From CAYPNF01 sp964411985 (lineage in GTDB: Bacteria; Verrucomicrobiota; Verrucomicrobiia; Limisphaerales; J093), in contig CAYPNF010000033.1 in NCBI GenBank assembly GCA_964411985.1, positions 1 through 64,000 of the forward strand: a stretch of 64,000 nucleotides of DNA, read 5' to 3'. A program made the position numbers and the translations under genes. Under the pieces are notes generated by a model. That model had not been told where the DNA came from and did no database searches. It saw only the letters and a program-made list of their open reading frames with translations. Of the stretch, positions 17,865 to 25,875 are shown piece after piece (position 1 is the first letter of the stretch; each line of letters opens with the position of its first letter).

Positions 17865-18848
17865 TTAAGCCGCAATCTTCCGGCGCTGCAGCAGGTTTTC
17901 GAGTTTGATAACCGAAAGGCGTAGCATGGCTCTGAGGCAGGGCGCGGCACCCTTCCTCCCCCATAAGGCCTGAACCTGTCTGAGTTGGCCGGCTGCTTGG
18001 TTCCATGCCAGCCTGCGGATCGATTGGTAGCTCTCATGCAGCGCTACCAGGGCCAGAAACTGGATCAGGTCTTGTCTTTGGATTCCTCCGTGCTCCTTTT
18101 CGGCAAAGTGCTTCCTCACCATTTGCAGTGCATCACATCGCTGGCGCGACAGGCTGGCTTGGCACTCGAATACGAGAGTGTCAGGTTGGGGGTGATAGCA
18201 GATCTGTGGATTCCTGCGCGCCACTCGCAGATAGAGATCCAAGTCTTCCGCAGTGCGCAGACTTTCATCAAACCCTCCCAGTCCTTCCACGATGGCTTTG
18301 CGCACGACGACGGTGGGCATCTGCCATGGATAAAGGTGCTTCTTGAGCAGTTCCACCGCTGGCGCAAACCGGGGGCGGCCATCGCAACCCGAATGTGAAA
18401 AGGGCCGAACGTAACTGAGACCCTTTTCGTGTGTGACGAGCAAGGAGTTACCCGCACACCAACCCAACGCTGGATCCGAGGCCAATGAGTTCACTTGCCG
18501 CTCCAGTTTGCGTGGCATCCATTGGTCATCCGCATCGAGAAAGGCGATCCAATCTCCGCGGGCCGCGGCTATCCCGAGGTTTCTTGCCGCAGCCACGCCA
18601 CGGTTGGATTGATGCAGGACCCGGATGCGCTTATCGCGGATCCGGTGCACGACTTCTCCCGTATGGTCCGTCGAGCCGTCGTCGACCACCAGGATTTCAA
18701 ACACCGGATAGGACTGCTGGAGAGCAGACCAGATGGCCGCTGCCACCCGTCTCTCCTGGTTGAAGGCAGGAATGAGTGCGGTAATCCTCAGGGGCGATAC
18801 CCGGTTGCGGACGGTGTGGCTATTTGTGGGTGCTGAATTCGTGCTCAT
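17865..18848 (-). CDS. Glycosyltransferase family 2
   Basis: This is a 327-aa GT-A inverting glycosyltransferase. It contains ALIPAFNQERRVAAAI at the N-terminus, the nucleotide-binding LVVDDGSTD, VAAARNLGIAAARGDWIAFLDADDQW with the DxD metal motif, and the acceptor-side ED motif (LRTAEDLDLYLRVARR). A C-terminal extension of about 90 residues is basic and amphipathic, which may help membrane association. Its ATG overlaps the stop of the pyruvyl-transferase gene (ATGA at 18845-18848), indicating translational coupling within the operon. Confidence 0.9.
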   Translation of the reverse strand: MSTNSAPTNSHTVRNRVSPLRITALIPAFNQERRVAAAIWSALQQSYPVFEILVVDDGSTDHTGEVVHRIRDKRIRVLHQSNRGVAAARNLGIAAARGDWIAFLDADDQWMPRKLERQVNSLASDPALGWCAGNSLLVTHEKGLSYVRPFSHSGCDGRPRFAPAVELLKKHLYPWQMPTVVVRKAIVEGLGGFDESLRTAEDLDLYLRVARRNPQICYHPQPDTLVFECQASLSRQRCDALQMVRKHFAEKEHGGIQRQDLIQFLALVALHESYQSIRRLAWNQAAGQLRQVQALWGRKGAAPCLRAMLRLSVIKLENLLQRRKIAA

Positions 18849-20065
18849 GGTTCCAGCAATCCTCGAAGGCAGACACCTGCTCCCAGACTCGATTGTTGCA
18901 GCGCGGTCTGGCGCGATCTCAGGGTCTCGCGGATTCGGTCTGCACCCTGGAGCGTGACCGTCAGCTTCTCGAACAGGCTGTCAGCGCAGATGCTCCCAGC
19001 CGAAATCACGAAATCACGATTTCCGAAGATGGATTCAGCGATGCCTGAGGCTTTCTGACTGTAAGCGATGGCCAGGACGGGAACCTGGGAAGAATAGCCG
19101 GCAATGCAGGCGTGAGTCCGTGCTGCCACGAGCACCTCCAGGCCGGCGATGATGCTCTTGGTTTGAGCCGCACTCGTGTCGGCGGGCGGAAACTGCGCGT
19201 GGACTCCGTGGGCCACCAGGGCGTCGGCGAACTCCCGCAGGCATTCCCAGTCGTCTCCGTAGGGTTGGGTGACGTGTGGAATCATGACGATGGGTCGGCT
19301 GAGGCAGGCAAGTTTGGCAGCCAGGCTTGTCAAGAAATGCCGCCAGCCGCCGCTCTGCTGTCGCTCGATCCTGGTTCGGAGCATCGGGCTCAGGTTGAAT
19401 CCAATGGCGCCGAGCGGAGGGACGAATGGGCTTGGTGTTGGGTCCAGAAGGAAAGCTGGGTCTGAGAAGCGCCGCACCCTTTGTTGGAGGCGCCAATGAG
19501 ATTCGAGATAATTCGCCGAAAGTTCCTCGCGAACGAAGAAGTGTGAAAAGCGCCTTTGCAGGATGTTTCCAACAAACCGTTGATAGGCTGGCTGTTCGTC
19601 GAACGGTCCGACGGATGCCCCCCAGAGGACCTGCGGCTTTCCACATCCCCCTAGCGCGTTGGCGAGCGCGACGAAGATGGATGGCTTTCCGTAGTCGAGG
19701 GTGAAGTTGTCTCCACCGACCGCGAGGACGGCCCTGCAGATCCGCGCCTCGTCGCAAAGTCCCTGAAATGCGAGTCGAGCCAGCACGGGATGGTGAGCGC
19801 GTTGCAGGCAACGCACCGCCAACCAGGCCGGCGTGAGACGTTTGGGGAAGGGAATGGGACGGTGCAGGATCTCCTTGTCGTGATCGACCGCCGGAGGAGG
19901 GTGGGCGCGCGGATCTAGGTGCCAGTTCAGGAGGTGGCAGGGACCAAACGCCGAACGCAGAATCCTGGCCGTGCCCCGCACAATCGCCTCGCAACCTCGG
20001 TTTTCATAACCTCCGTTTCCCACCAACAGGAAACATGGCTTCCCACTTCCCTCTCGAACCCGCAT
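18845..20065 (-). CDS. Polysaccharide pyruvyl transferase family protein
   Basis: This 406-aa protein of the CsaB/AmsJ-like family adds pyruvyl ketals from PEP to sugars of surface polysaccharides. Signature features are the N-terminal LLVGNGGYENRGCEAIVRGT, AVGGDNFTLDYG, LWGASVGPFDEQP, FFVREELSANYL and the late ARTHACIAGYSSQVPVLAIAYSQKASGI. It is the first gene of the minus-strand operon; its ATG at 20065 has a near-perfect AGGAGGT site (20071-20077). Pyruvylation would make the polymer acidic and could serve as an anchor for S-layer-type domains, though none is seen in the window. Confidence 0.88.
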   Translation of the reverse strand: MRVREGSGKPCFLLVGNGGYENRGCEAIVRGTARILRSAFGPCHLLNWHLDPRAHPPPAVDHDKEILHRPIPFPKRLTPAWLAVRCLQRAHHPVLARLAFQGLCDEARICRAVLAVGGDNFTLDYGKPSIFVALANALGGCGKPQVLWGASVGPFDEQPAYQRFVGNILQRRFSHFFVREELSANYLESHWRLQQRVRRFSDPAFLLDPTPSPFVPPLGAIGFNLSPMLRTRIERQQSGGWRHFLTSLAAKLACLSRPIVMIPHVTQPYGDDWECLREFADALVAHGVHAQFPPADTSAAQTKSIIAGLEVLVAARTHACIAGYSSQVPVLAIAYSQKASGIAESIFGNRDFVISAGSICADSLFEKLTVTLQGADRIRETLRSRQTALQQSSLGAGVCLRGLLEP

Positions 20066-20070
20066 CTTGC

Positions 20071-20077
20071 ACCTCCT
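20071..20077 (-). promoter_or_regulatory. Strong ribosome binding site of the polysaccharide operon
   Basis: AGGAGGT on the minus strand, spaced 5 bases from the ATG at 20065. It fixes the start of the first gene of the operon. Confidence 0.75.
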
Positions 20078-20361
20078 CTTTGCAGGAGAGCCTCCTCTTG
20101 CTGCCGGGTGTCAACGGGACTGGACTTTTCGGCTCAGCAATGACGGGACGGGATTCCAACCTGCCACCCAAGCGTTTTCTACGTGGGCTTAGGATATAAT
20201 GAATCTCCTGACCTCCTGACCGGGGAGTTCCTACCGAAAACTTAGTTGGGATGTCAAGTGCAGAGACGCTGGATTTTCTCAAACCTTGGGGGGATGCCAA
20301 ATCTGGGCTCAGACTCTCTCGAGCAGTGATGGGATGGTTGGAGGTGAGGGTCGACAGCCCT
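20078..20361. other. Intergenic region upstream of the polysaccharide operon
   Basis: About 284 bases with no supported gene. It should contain the promoter of the minus-strand polysaccharide operon and the 3' end region of the sugar kinase. A TATAAT at 20195-20200 on the plus strand has no gene to serve in that direction and no good -35 box; I saw no clear minus-strand promoter. Confidence 0.4.
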
Positions 20362-21297
20362 TTAGGGAGGCAACAGTTCCACCCGCGCTTCCCCAGCCAG
20401 CCTCTTCACGTCCTCCCGATCCAGGTCTCCCGGCATGAGCGTCAAGGCATTGGCCGCACCAGCCGCACTGCCCCAGCGGCAGGCTTCGCCTAGATCATCA
20501 CCACGCAGCAGCCGACTCACCATCGCCGCCGTGAACGCATCTCCCGAACCGATCGGATTGACCGCCTTGATGCGCGGAGGTGTGATAGCCCAGATCTTCT
20601 GACCGTCAAAGGCGAGGGTGGGGTGTTGGCCGGCCGTGACCACGACCCGTTGCGCACCGCGCGTACGTAGTTCCCGCATGGCATGGATCACCGAGGCGGT
20701 ATCGAGTAGTTCCCGGCCGGTGGCGGCTGCGAGTTCGTGGCGATTTGGTTTCACCACGCCGGGCCGTCCGGCGAGTGATTCCAGCAGAGGTTTGCCTTGG
20801 GTGTCGATCACTACCAACGCATTGGCAGGGCGGGCAACCTCGAGGAGTCGAAGATAGAGGTCGTCTGGCAGACCTGGGGCGATCGTACCTGACAAGACCA
20901 TGGCGCGGCATCTGGGCAGAGCGAGCCTGACCTTTTCCAGCAACACGTCCAGGCAGGCGGGTTCCACGCCCTGGCTCTCCTCCACCAGTTCCGTTTGGGT
21001 TTGGGTCGACTCGTCGATGACCGTGATGCATTCGCGTGAAGCACATCCAGCGGGGATGGATTCCAGCGACAGACCGCGGGCTCGCAATCGCTCCGCGATG
21101 AAATCGCCGCGATGGCCCCCGAGGAGGGTTATGGCCATTGTTGGCTCACCAAGTGCTTGCAGCACTTTGGCCACGTTAATCGACTTTCCTGACGGCCCAT
21201 CCACTGTCGTGGAGGCCCGGTTCACCGCATCCCGTGTGAGTTTGCGGAAGACCATGACGCGCTGCAGAGCCGGAGTCGTACCTACGCAAAGAATCAT
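20362..21297 (-). CDS. PfkB-family hexose kinase, 1-phosphofructokinase-like
   Basis: This is a 311-aa ribokinase-fold sugar kinase. The start is the ATG at 21297 (MILCVGTTPALQRVMVF); the frame extends to a TTG at 21324 without a better start. Diagnostic features are GPSGKSINVAKVLQALG, the TxLLGGHRGDF region, VVLSGTIAPGLPDD, VVIDTQGKPL, KPNRHELAAATG, and the catalytic GSGDAF near the C-terminus (NPIGSGDAFTAAMVSRLL, with Asp as the base). This layout fits the FruK/LacC/6-phosphofructokinase group; the substrate (fructose-1-P, tagatose-6-P or another) cannot be told. It is divergent from the adjacent membrane-protein operon. Confidence 0.86.
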   Translation of the reverse strand: MILCVGTTPALQRVMVFRKLTRDAVNRASTTVDGPSGKSINVAKVLQALGEPTMAITLLGGHRGDFIAERLRARGLSLESIPAGCASRECITVIDESTQTQTELVEESQGVEPACLDVLLEKVRLALPRCRAMVLSGTIAPGLPDDLYLRLLEVARPANALVVIDTQGKPLLESLAGRPGVVKPNRHELAAATGRELLDTASVIHAMRELRTRGAQRVVVTAGQHPTLAFDGQKIWAITPPRIKAVNPIGSGDAFTAAMVSRLLRGDDLGEACRWGSAAGAANALTLMPGDLDREDVKRLAGEARVELLPP

Positions 21298-21402
21298 GCT
21301 TTTGTGATGTTTACTTCGAACCAACCCAGCCTATCCCACCCCCCTGGCCCAGGCAAATCCGTATGCTTTTTTCTTGCGGTCTGGTGGGAGTCCAAGGACG
21401 GT

Positions 21403-22035
21403 ATGGTTATGGCTCAGACGCGTTATCGTCCGTTGTTCGCCGTATTGGGGTGTCTCTGTTTGGCTTGGATTCTGGCGATTGGAGGTTACCAGGTCTTCCG
21501 GAACTCGAGGATCACTCCGGAGAAGGTGCGAGCCTACCTGCGCTCGGTCGACTTGACGAAACTCTCGCCTGAAGCACGACGCAAAGCACTGCGGGAATTG
21601 ATCACCAAGTTGAACAAGCTTAGCTATGAAGAGCGAAGGACAGCCCGTTTGGACAAAGAATGGAGTCGGTGGTTTCAAGTGATGACCGACGAGGAGAAAG
21701 GCGAGTTCATCGAGGGAACTCTGCCCACCGGGGTGAAGCAGATGCTGGCTTCGTTCGAGGAACTGCCTGAGGCCAGGCGAAAGAAGATGATCGATGACGC
21801 TCTCAAGCGTTTGCGCGAGGCTCGAGACCAGATTGATCGTGGCGAGGTGGATGTTTCCGTGGGGGGAGGTGACGAGCCGCCAGTTTTGTCGGACGAACTT
21901 CGCCAGAAGATTACCACCACTGGCCTGAAGACCTACTACGGCCAAAGCTCAGCTCAGATGAAAGCCGAGTTGGCGCCCTTGTTGGAGGAGATGCAGCGGA
22001 TGATGGAGAGAGGGGCCTTTTTTCGCGGACATTGA
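21403..22035 (+). CDS. Membrane-anchored protein of unknown function
   Basis: I do not recognise this 210-aa protein. The start is ATG at 21403 with AAGGA a few bases upstream; the frame's earlier start would add an unlikely leader. One N-terminal transmembrane segment (FAVLGCLCLAWILAIGGYQVF, about 12-32) is followed by a charged, mostly helical soluble part rich in Lys/Arg/Glu. That part has repeated short helices around LSPEARRKALRELI, LSYEERRTARLDKEW and LPEARRKKMIDDALKRL, then a Gly/Asp linker and a final helix. It probably sits in the periplasm, anchored to the inner membrane. It heads a four-gene operon with a pseudopilin (13 bases later) and an ABC-2 exporter. Confidence 0.75.
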   Translation: MVMAQTRYRPLFAVLGCLCLAWILAIGGYQVFRNSRITPEKVRAYLRSVDLTKLSPEARRKALRELITKLNKLSYEERRTARLDKEWSRWFQVMTDEEKGEFIEGTLPTGVKQMLASFEELPEARRKKMIDDALKRLREARDQIDRGEVDVSVGGGDEPPVLSDELRQKITTTGLKTYYGQSSAQMKAELAPLLEEMQRMMERGAFFRGH

Positions 22036-22048
22036 GACAGGTGCTACC

Positions 22049-22660
22049 ATGCCCAGCAGGAATGCTTTGATTTCTCTGGCTCAGCTTCGCCCTATGGCGA
22101 AGGGACCTTCCCTTTCCCCGCCCGTTGCTTTCACCCTTGTGGAACTCTTGGTGGTCATGGCGGTGATCGGCATCCTTTCTAGTCTGCTGCTTTCCAGTCT
22201 GGGACGTGCGAAGGAGGCGGGCCGCTCCACTGCTTGTCTAAGCAACCTGCGGCAGTGCGGCATCGCCCTGCAATTGTACACCCAGGATTTTGGGAATCGA
22301 CTCCCCTCCATGCGCGATCAGCTCTTCGGCACCAATCCTCCCTCATCGGACCATCTTTTTGGCGCCGATGTCGTGTTGTCAAACTACCTTGGAAACGTGG
22401 CAGTGCTGCGTTGTCCTTCGGACAAGGATGGTGTTTATGAGAAGACCCGGTCCAGTTATTCGTGGAATAGTCTTTTGAACGGGCAGAATGCCGACCACCT
22501 TCAGGTCCTCGGTCTGCAGTTCGATCCGCATCAGATCCCGGTGATGTTCGATAAGGAAGCGTTTCACCGGCTTCGTGGAGCGAAGAAAGGGGTTAATTAC
22601 CTTTACGCTGACGGTCATATCAAGAATCTGCTGACGTTGGAAGGAACCATCGCAAAATAG
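22049..22660 (+). CDS. Type II secretion/pilin-like pseudopilin
   Basis: This is a 203-aa protein with a prepilin N-terminal methylation motif: a 27-residue leader, then FTLVELLVVMAVIGILSSLL with Glu at +5. The residue before the cut is Ala (PPVA/FTLVE), where Gly is nearly invariant in the family. The rest resembles the Verrucomicrobia/Planctomycetes pseudopilin group (CLSNLRQCGIALQLYTQD, CPSDKDG, NYLYADGHIK), which has a DUF1559/H-x-G-like C-terminus. The ATG at 22049 has AGGTG five bases upstream. The stop is 2 bases before the GTG of the ABC ATPase, so coupling is likely. It may build a periplasmic pseudopilus or simply be membrane anchored. Confidence 0.86.
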   Translation: MPSRNALISLAQLRPMAKGPSLSPPVAFTLVELLVVMAVIGILSSLLLSSLGRAKEAGRSTACLSNLRQCGIALQLYTQDFGNRLPSMRDQLFGTNPPSSDHLFGADVVLSNYLGNVAVLRCPSDKDGVYEKTRSSYSWNSLLNGQNADHLQVLGLQFDPHQIPVMFDKEAFHRLRGAKKGVNYLYADGHIKNLLTLEGTIAK

Positions 22661-22662
22661 CT

Positions 22663-23583
22663 GTGATTGAACTGAGAAAAGTTACCAAGTTTTTCGGCCG
22701 CCGGATCGCGGTGGACGAGCTCACTCTTCAAGTGCCACCAGGGGAGATCTTTGGCCTCCTCGGACATAATGGGGCGGGGAAGAGCACCGCCATAGGTATG
22801 ATGCTGGGCCAGGTGTGGCCCACGGCGGGTGAGGTTTTCATCTGCGGGGCCGATGTCTCCCAGAATCGAAAGCAGGCGCTCGCTGGCGTCGGGGCCATTT
22901 TTGAAACCCCCGCGTTCTACGACTACCTCAGCGGCTGGGAAAACCTGAGGATTCTCAGCCATTACACCGCTCCAACCTCGGATCGGCGCATTGCCGAAGT
23001 CTTGGATTGGGTGGGTCTCACGGGCCGGGAGCGATCGAAGGTTCGCACCTATTCCCATGGGATGCGAGCCCGACTTGCCCTTGCACAGGCCCTTTTGCCG
23101 TCCCCGAAGCTCCTCATCCTGGATGAACCAGGAGAGGGACTGGATCCTTCGGGCATCACAGAGATGCGCCAGATGGTCCTCCGGCTCCAAAAGGAGCTCG
23201 GGTTAACTATTCTGCTTTCCTCTCACCTCCTGTCCGAGGTGGAGCAGATTTGTACTCGGATTGCCGTGCTCCAGATGGGTAAATTGGTTTTCGAAGGGCC
23301 GCTGTCCCAAACCAAAGGGGGCGGGAATTGGTATCGCCTCAAAGTGGACGACTTTTCAAGAGCGGTCGCATTACTGCAGACTCAGGGTTGGCTGTGCGGT
23401 GCGGAAGACGGATGCAAGGTGGCATTGCAGGAGGGTGTTGGATCCGACCGAGTGGTCCGTCTCCTGGTGGAGAACGGACTCGCGGTCTACGAGATTGCCA
23501 GGCGCGAGCACACTCTGGAGGACTTCTATCTTTCCCTGGTTCGTCAACACGAGACCCGTGCCGCCGTCTCCTCGGAGCCTTGA
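22663..23583 (+). CDS. ABC-2 type exporter ATP-binding protein
   Basis: This is a 306-aa ATPase of the CcmA/BcrA-like export class. Motifs: Walker A GHNGAGKST, Q-loop AIFETPAFYDYLSGWENL, signature YSHGMRARLALAQALL (SHGM in place of SGGQ, as is common in this class), Walker B LLILDEPGEGLDPSGI, H-loop LSSHLLSEV. It starts with a GTG (ATTGAACTGAGAAAAG follows) 2 bases after the pseudopilin stop. A C-terminal regulatory extension of about 90 residues follows the NBD. Its permease partner is 10 bases downstream. The substrate is unknown; gene order hints at a link to the cell envelope. Confidence 0.9.
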   Translation: MIELRKVTKFFGRRIAVDELTLQVPPGEIFGLLGHNGAGKSTAIGMMLGQVWPTAGEVFICGADVSQNRKQALAGVGAIFETPAFYDYLSGWENLRILSHYTAPTSDRRIAEVLDWVGLTGRERSKVRTYSHGMRARLALAQALLPSPKLLILDEPGEGLDPSGITEMRQMVLRLQKELGLTILLSSHLLSEVEQICTRIAVLQMGKLVFEGPLSQTKGGGNWYRLKVDDFSRAVALLQTQGWLCGAEDGCKVALQEGVGSDRVVRLLVENGLAVYEIARREHTLEDFYLSLVRQHETRAAVSSEP

Positions 23584-23593
23584 ACCTAAGCCT

Positions 23594-24433
23594 ATGTTCC
23601 TTCTCCAACTGCGTAACGAGCTGATCAAGCTGTTCGGTAAGAAACGAACCTACATTGGATTCGCGATGTTCCTGCTCGCGCAGAATCTGATCGCCCTCGT
23701 CTTTCGATTCACCCATGCGCCGCGCCCCCTGCAGCGCATGCTGGAGGCTAACGGGCAGATCGCCGCCGAGTACCTCAGCGCCCTTACCATCGCCTCGATC
23801 ATGCTCATCCCGCTCGCCGCCTTTCTCCTTCCCCTTTACGTCTCCCTGGTGGGGGGGGATCTCGTTGCGAAAGAGGCGGAGGATGGGACCTTGCGCATGA
23901 TTCTGTCGCGGCCCATCGCACGCAGCCGGCTGCTTTTAGTGAAGTGGGCCGCTGGGTGTGTGTTTGCGGTTGCTTTGTCCTTGTCCCTTGGCTTGTTTGG
24001 CATCCTGTTTGCGCGACTCTATTTTCCCTGGGGTGGGCTATTCGTGTGGATGCCCGAGCAGGAGATTCTCAGCATACTGCCTGCTGCCCAAGGGCTGGGC
24101 CGGTTCTGGGCTGCTCACGCCATGCTCGTAACCGAGGCCTGTTCCATCATGGGAATGGCTTTCATGTTCTCCTGTTTCAACGTAAAGCCCGCAGCCGCAA
24201 CTATTCTGGCGCTTTCCCTGGTCTTTGTGAGTTTCATTCTTGAGCATATTCCTTACTTCAAGGAGTACCAAAACTGGTTCTTTACCTATCACCTCCACCT
24301 TTGGCAGCTGATGTTTGCTGAGAACATCCCTTGGTGGAGGGTGGGGCAGTCTCTTAGCCTGCTCCTTGGGTTTAACGTGAGTTTCCTTGCCATAGGGGTC
24401 ACCGTTTTTCAGTTGCGGGACATCAAGAGCTGA
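23594..24433 (+). CDS. ABC-2 type exporter permease
   Basis: This is a 279-aa polytopic membrane protein that partners the preceding ATPase. The start is the ATG at 23594 (MFLLQLRNELIKLF); the longer reading frame upstream is the ATPase in another frame. A cytoplasmic N-terminal helix (LRNELIKLFGKKRTY) is typical of ABC-2 permeases. Six likely membrane segments follow, with the coupling helix LVAKEAEDGTLRMILSRPIARSRLLLVKW after the second. The polytopic arrangement and the E-x-x-x-G-T-L-x-x-x-L-S-x-P motif assign it to the ABC2_membrane_2/NosY-like family. Cargo unknown. Confidence 0.88.
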   Translation: MFLLQLRNELIKLFGKKRTYIGFAMFLLAQNLIALVFRFTHAPRPLQRMLEANGQIAAEYLSALTIASIMLIPLAAFLLPLYVSLVGGDLVAKEAEDGTLRMILSRPIARSRLLLVKWAAGCVFAVALSLSLGLFGILFARLYFPWGGLFVWMPEQEILSILPAAQGLGRFWAAHAMLVTEACSIMGMAFMFSCFNVKPAAATILALSLVFVSFILEHIPYFKEYQNWFFTYHLHLWQLMFAENIPWWRVGQSLSLLLGFNVSFLAIGVTVFQLRDIKS

Positions 24434-24605
24434 TCGGTCTTGCTTTCGCAGTTAACCTGCTTGGCCGAACTTGGAGCGGAGATCGGGGGGAGATTTTCGC
24501 CAGGTCTCTTCCATGAAGGGGAAATGTGTGTAAAATATTGGGGTGGAGTTGAATGCGTTGTTCGTTGAGGCTTGGGTTTCCGTGGTGTCAGAGGATGGGT
24601 GTCAC

Positions 24606-24633
24606 TTGACAGACCGGTTTCCGAAAATATAGT
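24606..24633 (+). promoter_or_regulatory. Consensus-like promoter placing the kamA start codon at the transcript end
   Basis: TTGACA (24606-24611), 16 bases, TATAGT (24628-24633). This is close to the sigma-70 consensus (6/6 and 5/6). The next ATG, the only sensible start of kamA, begins at 24640, about 7 bases after the -10 box, where transcription would be expected to start. That would give a leaderless mRNA. GCGGAG abuts the ATG and is too close to act as a normal ribosome binding site. Confidence 0.65.
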
Positions 24634-24639
24634 GCGGAG

Positions 24640-25875
24640 ATGTTAAACGATGAGCTCTCCTCCGGGAATGACGAGCCTCCGGCGCATGGGCCAGGGGACT
24701 CGCTCAAGTTGTTCCGTCCGGTGGGCAAGGGGCCGTGGGGACAGGTATCTGACAGCGACTGGGGCAGTTGGCGGTGGCAGTTGCAGCATCGGATCACGAA
24801 ACTGGAGCAGTTGGAGGCTTTGATGCCTTCTCTGACCCGGGAGGAGCGGGCAGGCACTCTGCTGGCGAATACGAAGTTGGCGATGGCCATCACGCCTTAC
24901 TTCTTCAATCTGATCGATCCGAAGGATGAAAACTGCCCGATTCGTCTCCAGGTAATTCCTCGATTGGAGGAGACCTCGACGGCTCCTTGGGAGATGGAGG
25001 ATCCTTGTGGAGAGGATTCCCACTCGCCTGTGCCCGGGCTTGTGCATCGTTACCCGGACCGTGTGCTCATGTTGGTCACGGACCGGTGTGCCGCTTATTG
25101 CCGATATTGCACCCGGTCCCGTCTGGTGAGCAACGCCAGTGGATACGATTTTCATCCGCATTTCGATCGCCAGATCGAGTACATCGTCAAGCACCCTGAG
25201 GTCCGCGACGTTCTGCTGAGTGGGGGTGACCCGCTCCTGTTTAGCGATGAGAAGCTTGAGTACCTCCTCAGCCGCCTCCGCGCCATTCGCCATGTGGAGT
25301 TCCTCCGCATTGGGACTCGGATACCCATATTCCTTCCGCAGCGCGTGACTCCTCAGCTTTGCGCCATGCTGCGCCAATTTCACCCTTTGTTCCTCAGCAT
25401 CCACTCGAATCATCCGCGAGAGCTCACCGCGGAGGTGCGAGAGGCGCTGGGGCAACTCGCGGACGCTGGCATTCCCCTTGGGAACCAGTCAGTCCTCCTT
25501 CGCCAGGTGAACGACGACCTCGCCACCATGAAGGCTCACGTCCAAAAGCTCCTGATGTGCCGGGTGAGGCCCTATTACATCTACCAGTGTGATTTGATCG
25601 CCGGGTCCTCTCATCTGCGGTCTAGTGTGCGCAAAGGGCTCGAGATTATGGAGGGGCTTCGCGGACACACGACCGGCTACGGTGTGCCGCAGTACGTCAT
25701 AGATGCTCCGGGCGGTGGTGGCAAAGTGCCCGTGACTCCCGAGTACGTGTTGAGCCACAGTCCCGACCGTGTCGTCATTCGTAACTACGAGGGAAAGGTC
25801 TTCGAGTACCCGGAGAGTCTGTCTGGTATGCCCCTCTTCAAGTCTCCTCCCGGTTTGGAGGAATACTCGGGCTGA
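24640..25875 (+). CDS. kamA: KamA-family radical SAM aminomutase
   Basis: This 411-aa protein of the lysine 2,3-aminomutase family uses SAM, a [4Fe-4S] cluster and PLP to move an alpha-amino group to the beta carbon; some members act on glutamate or support beta-lysine osmolyte or EF-P modification. The cluster motif is CAAYCRYCTRSR, the SAM region is VLLSGGDPLL, and the PLP lysine lies in VIDAPGGGGKVPV. WGSWRWQLQHRI marks the conserved N-terminal start, about 40 residues in. Length is typical (the Clostridium enzyme is about 416). The substrate cannot be told. It is monocistronic, with its own strong promoter, and its end overlaps the convergent pgl by 38 bases. Confidence 0.9.
   Translation: MLNDELSSGNDEPPAHGPGDSLKLFRPVGKGPWGQVSDSDWGSWRWQLQHRITKLEQLEALMPSLTREERAGTLLANTKLAMAITPYFFNLIDPKDENCPIRLQVIPRLEETSTAPWEMEDPCGEDSHSPVPGLVHRYPDRVLMLVTDRCAAYCRYCTRSRLVSNASGYDFHPHFDRQIEYIVKHPEVRDVLLSGGDPLLFSDEKLEYLLSRLRAIRHVEFLRIGTRIPIFLPQRVTPQLCAMLRQFHPLFLSIHSNHPRELTAEVREALGQLADAGIPLGNQSVLLRQVNDDLATMKAHVQKLLMCRVRPYYIYQCDLIAGSSHLRSSVRKGLEIMEGLRGHTTGYGVPQYVIDAPGGGGKVPVTPEYVLSHSPDRVVIRNYEGKVFEYPESLSGMPLFKSPPGLEEYSG

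Noticed and set aside
14080..20065. Possibility that the glycosyltransferase cluster is horizontally acquired
   Set aside because: Base composition and codon use look like the neighbours by eye, and no mobile element or flanking repeat was seen.
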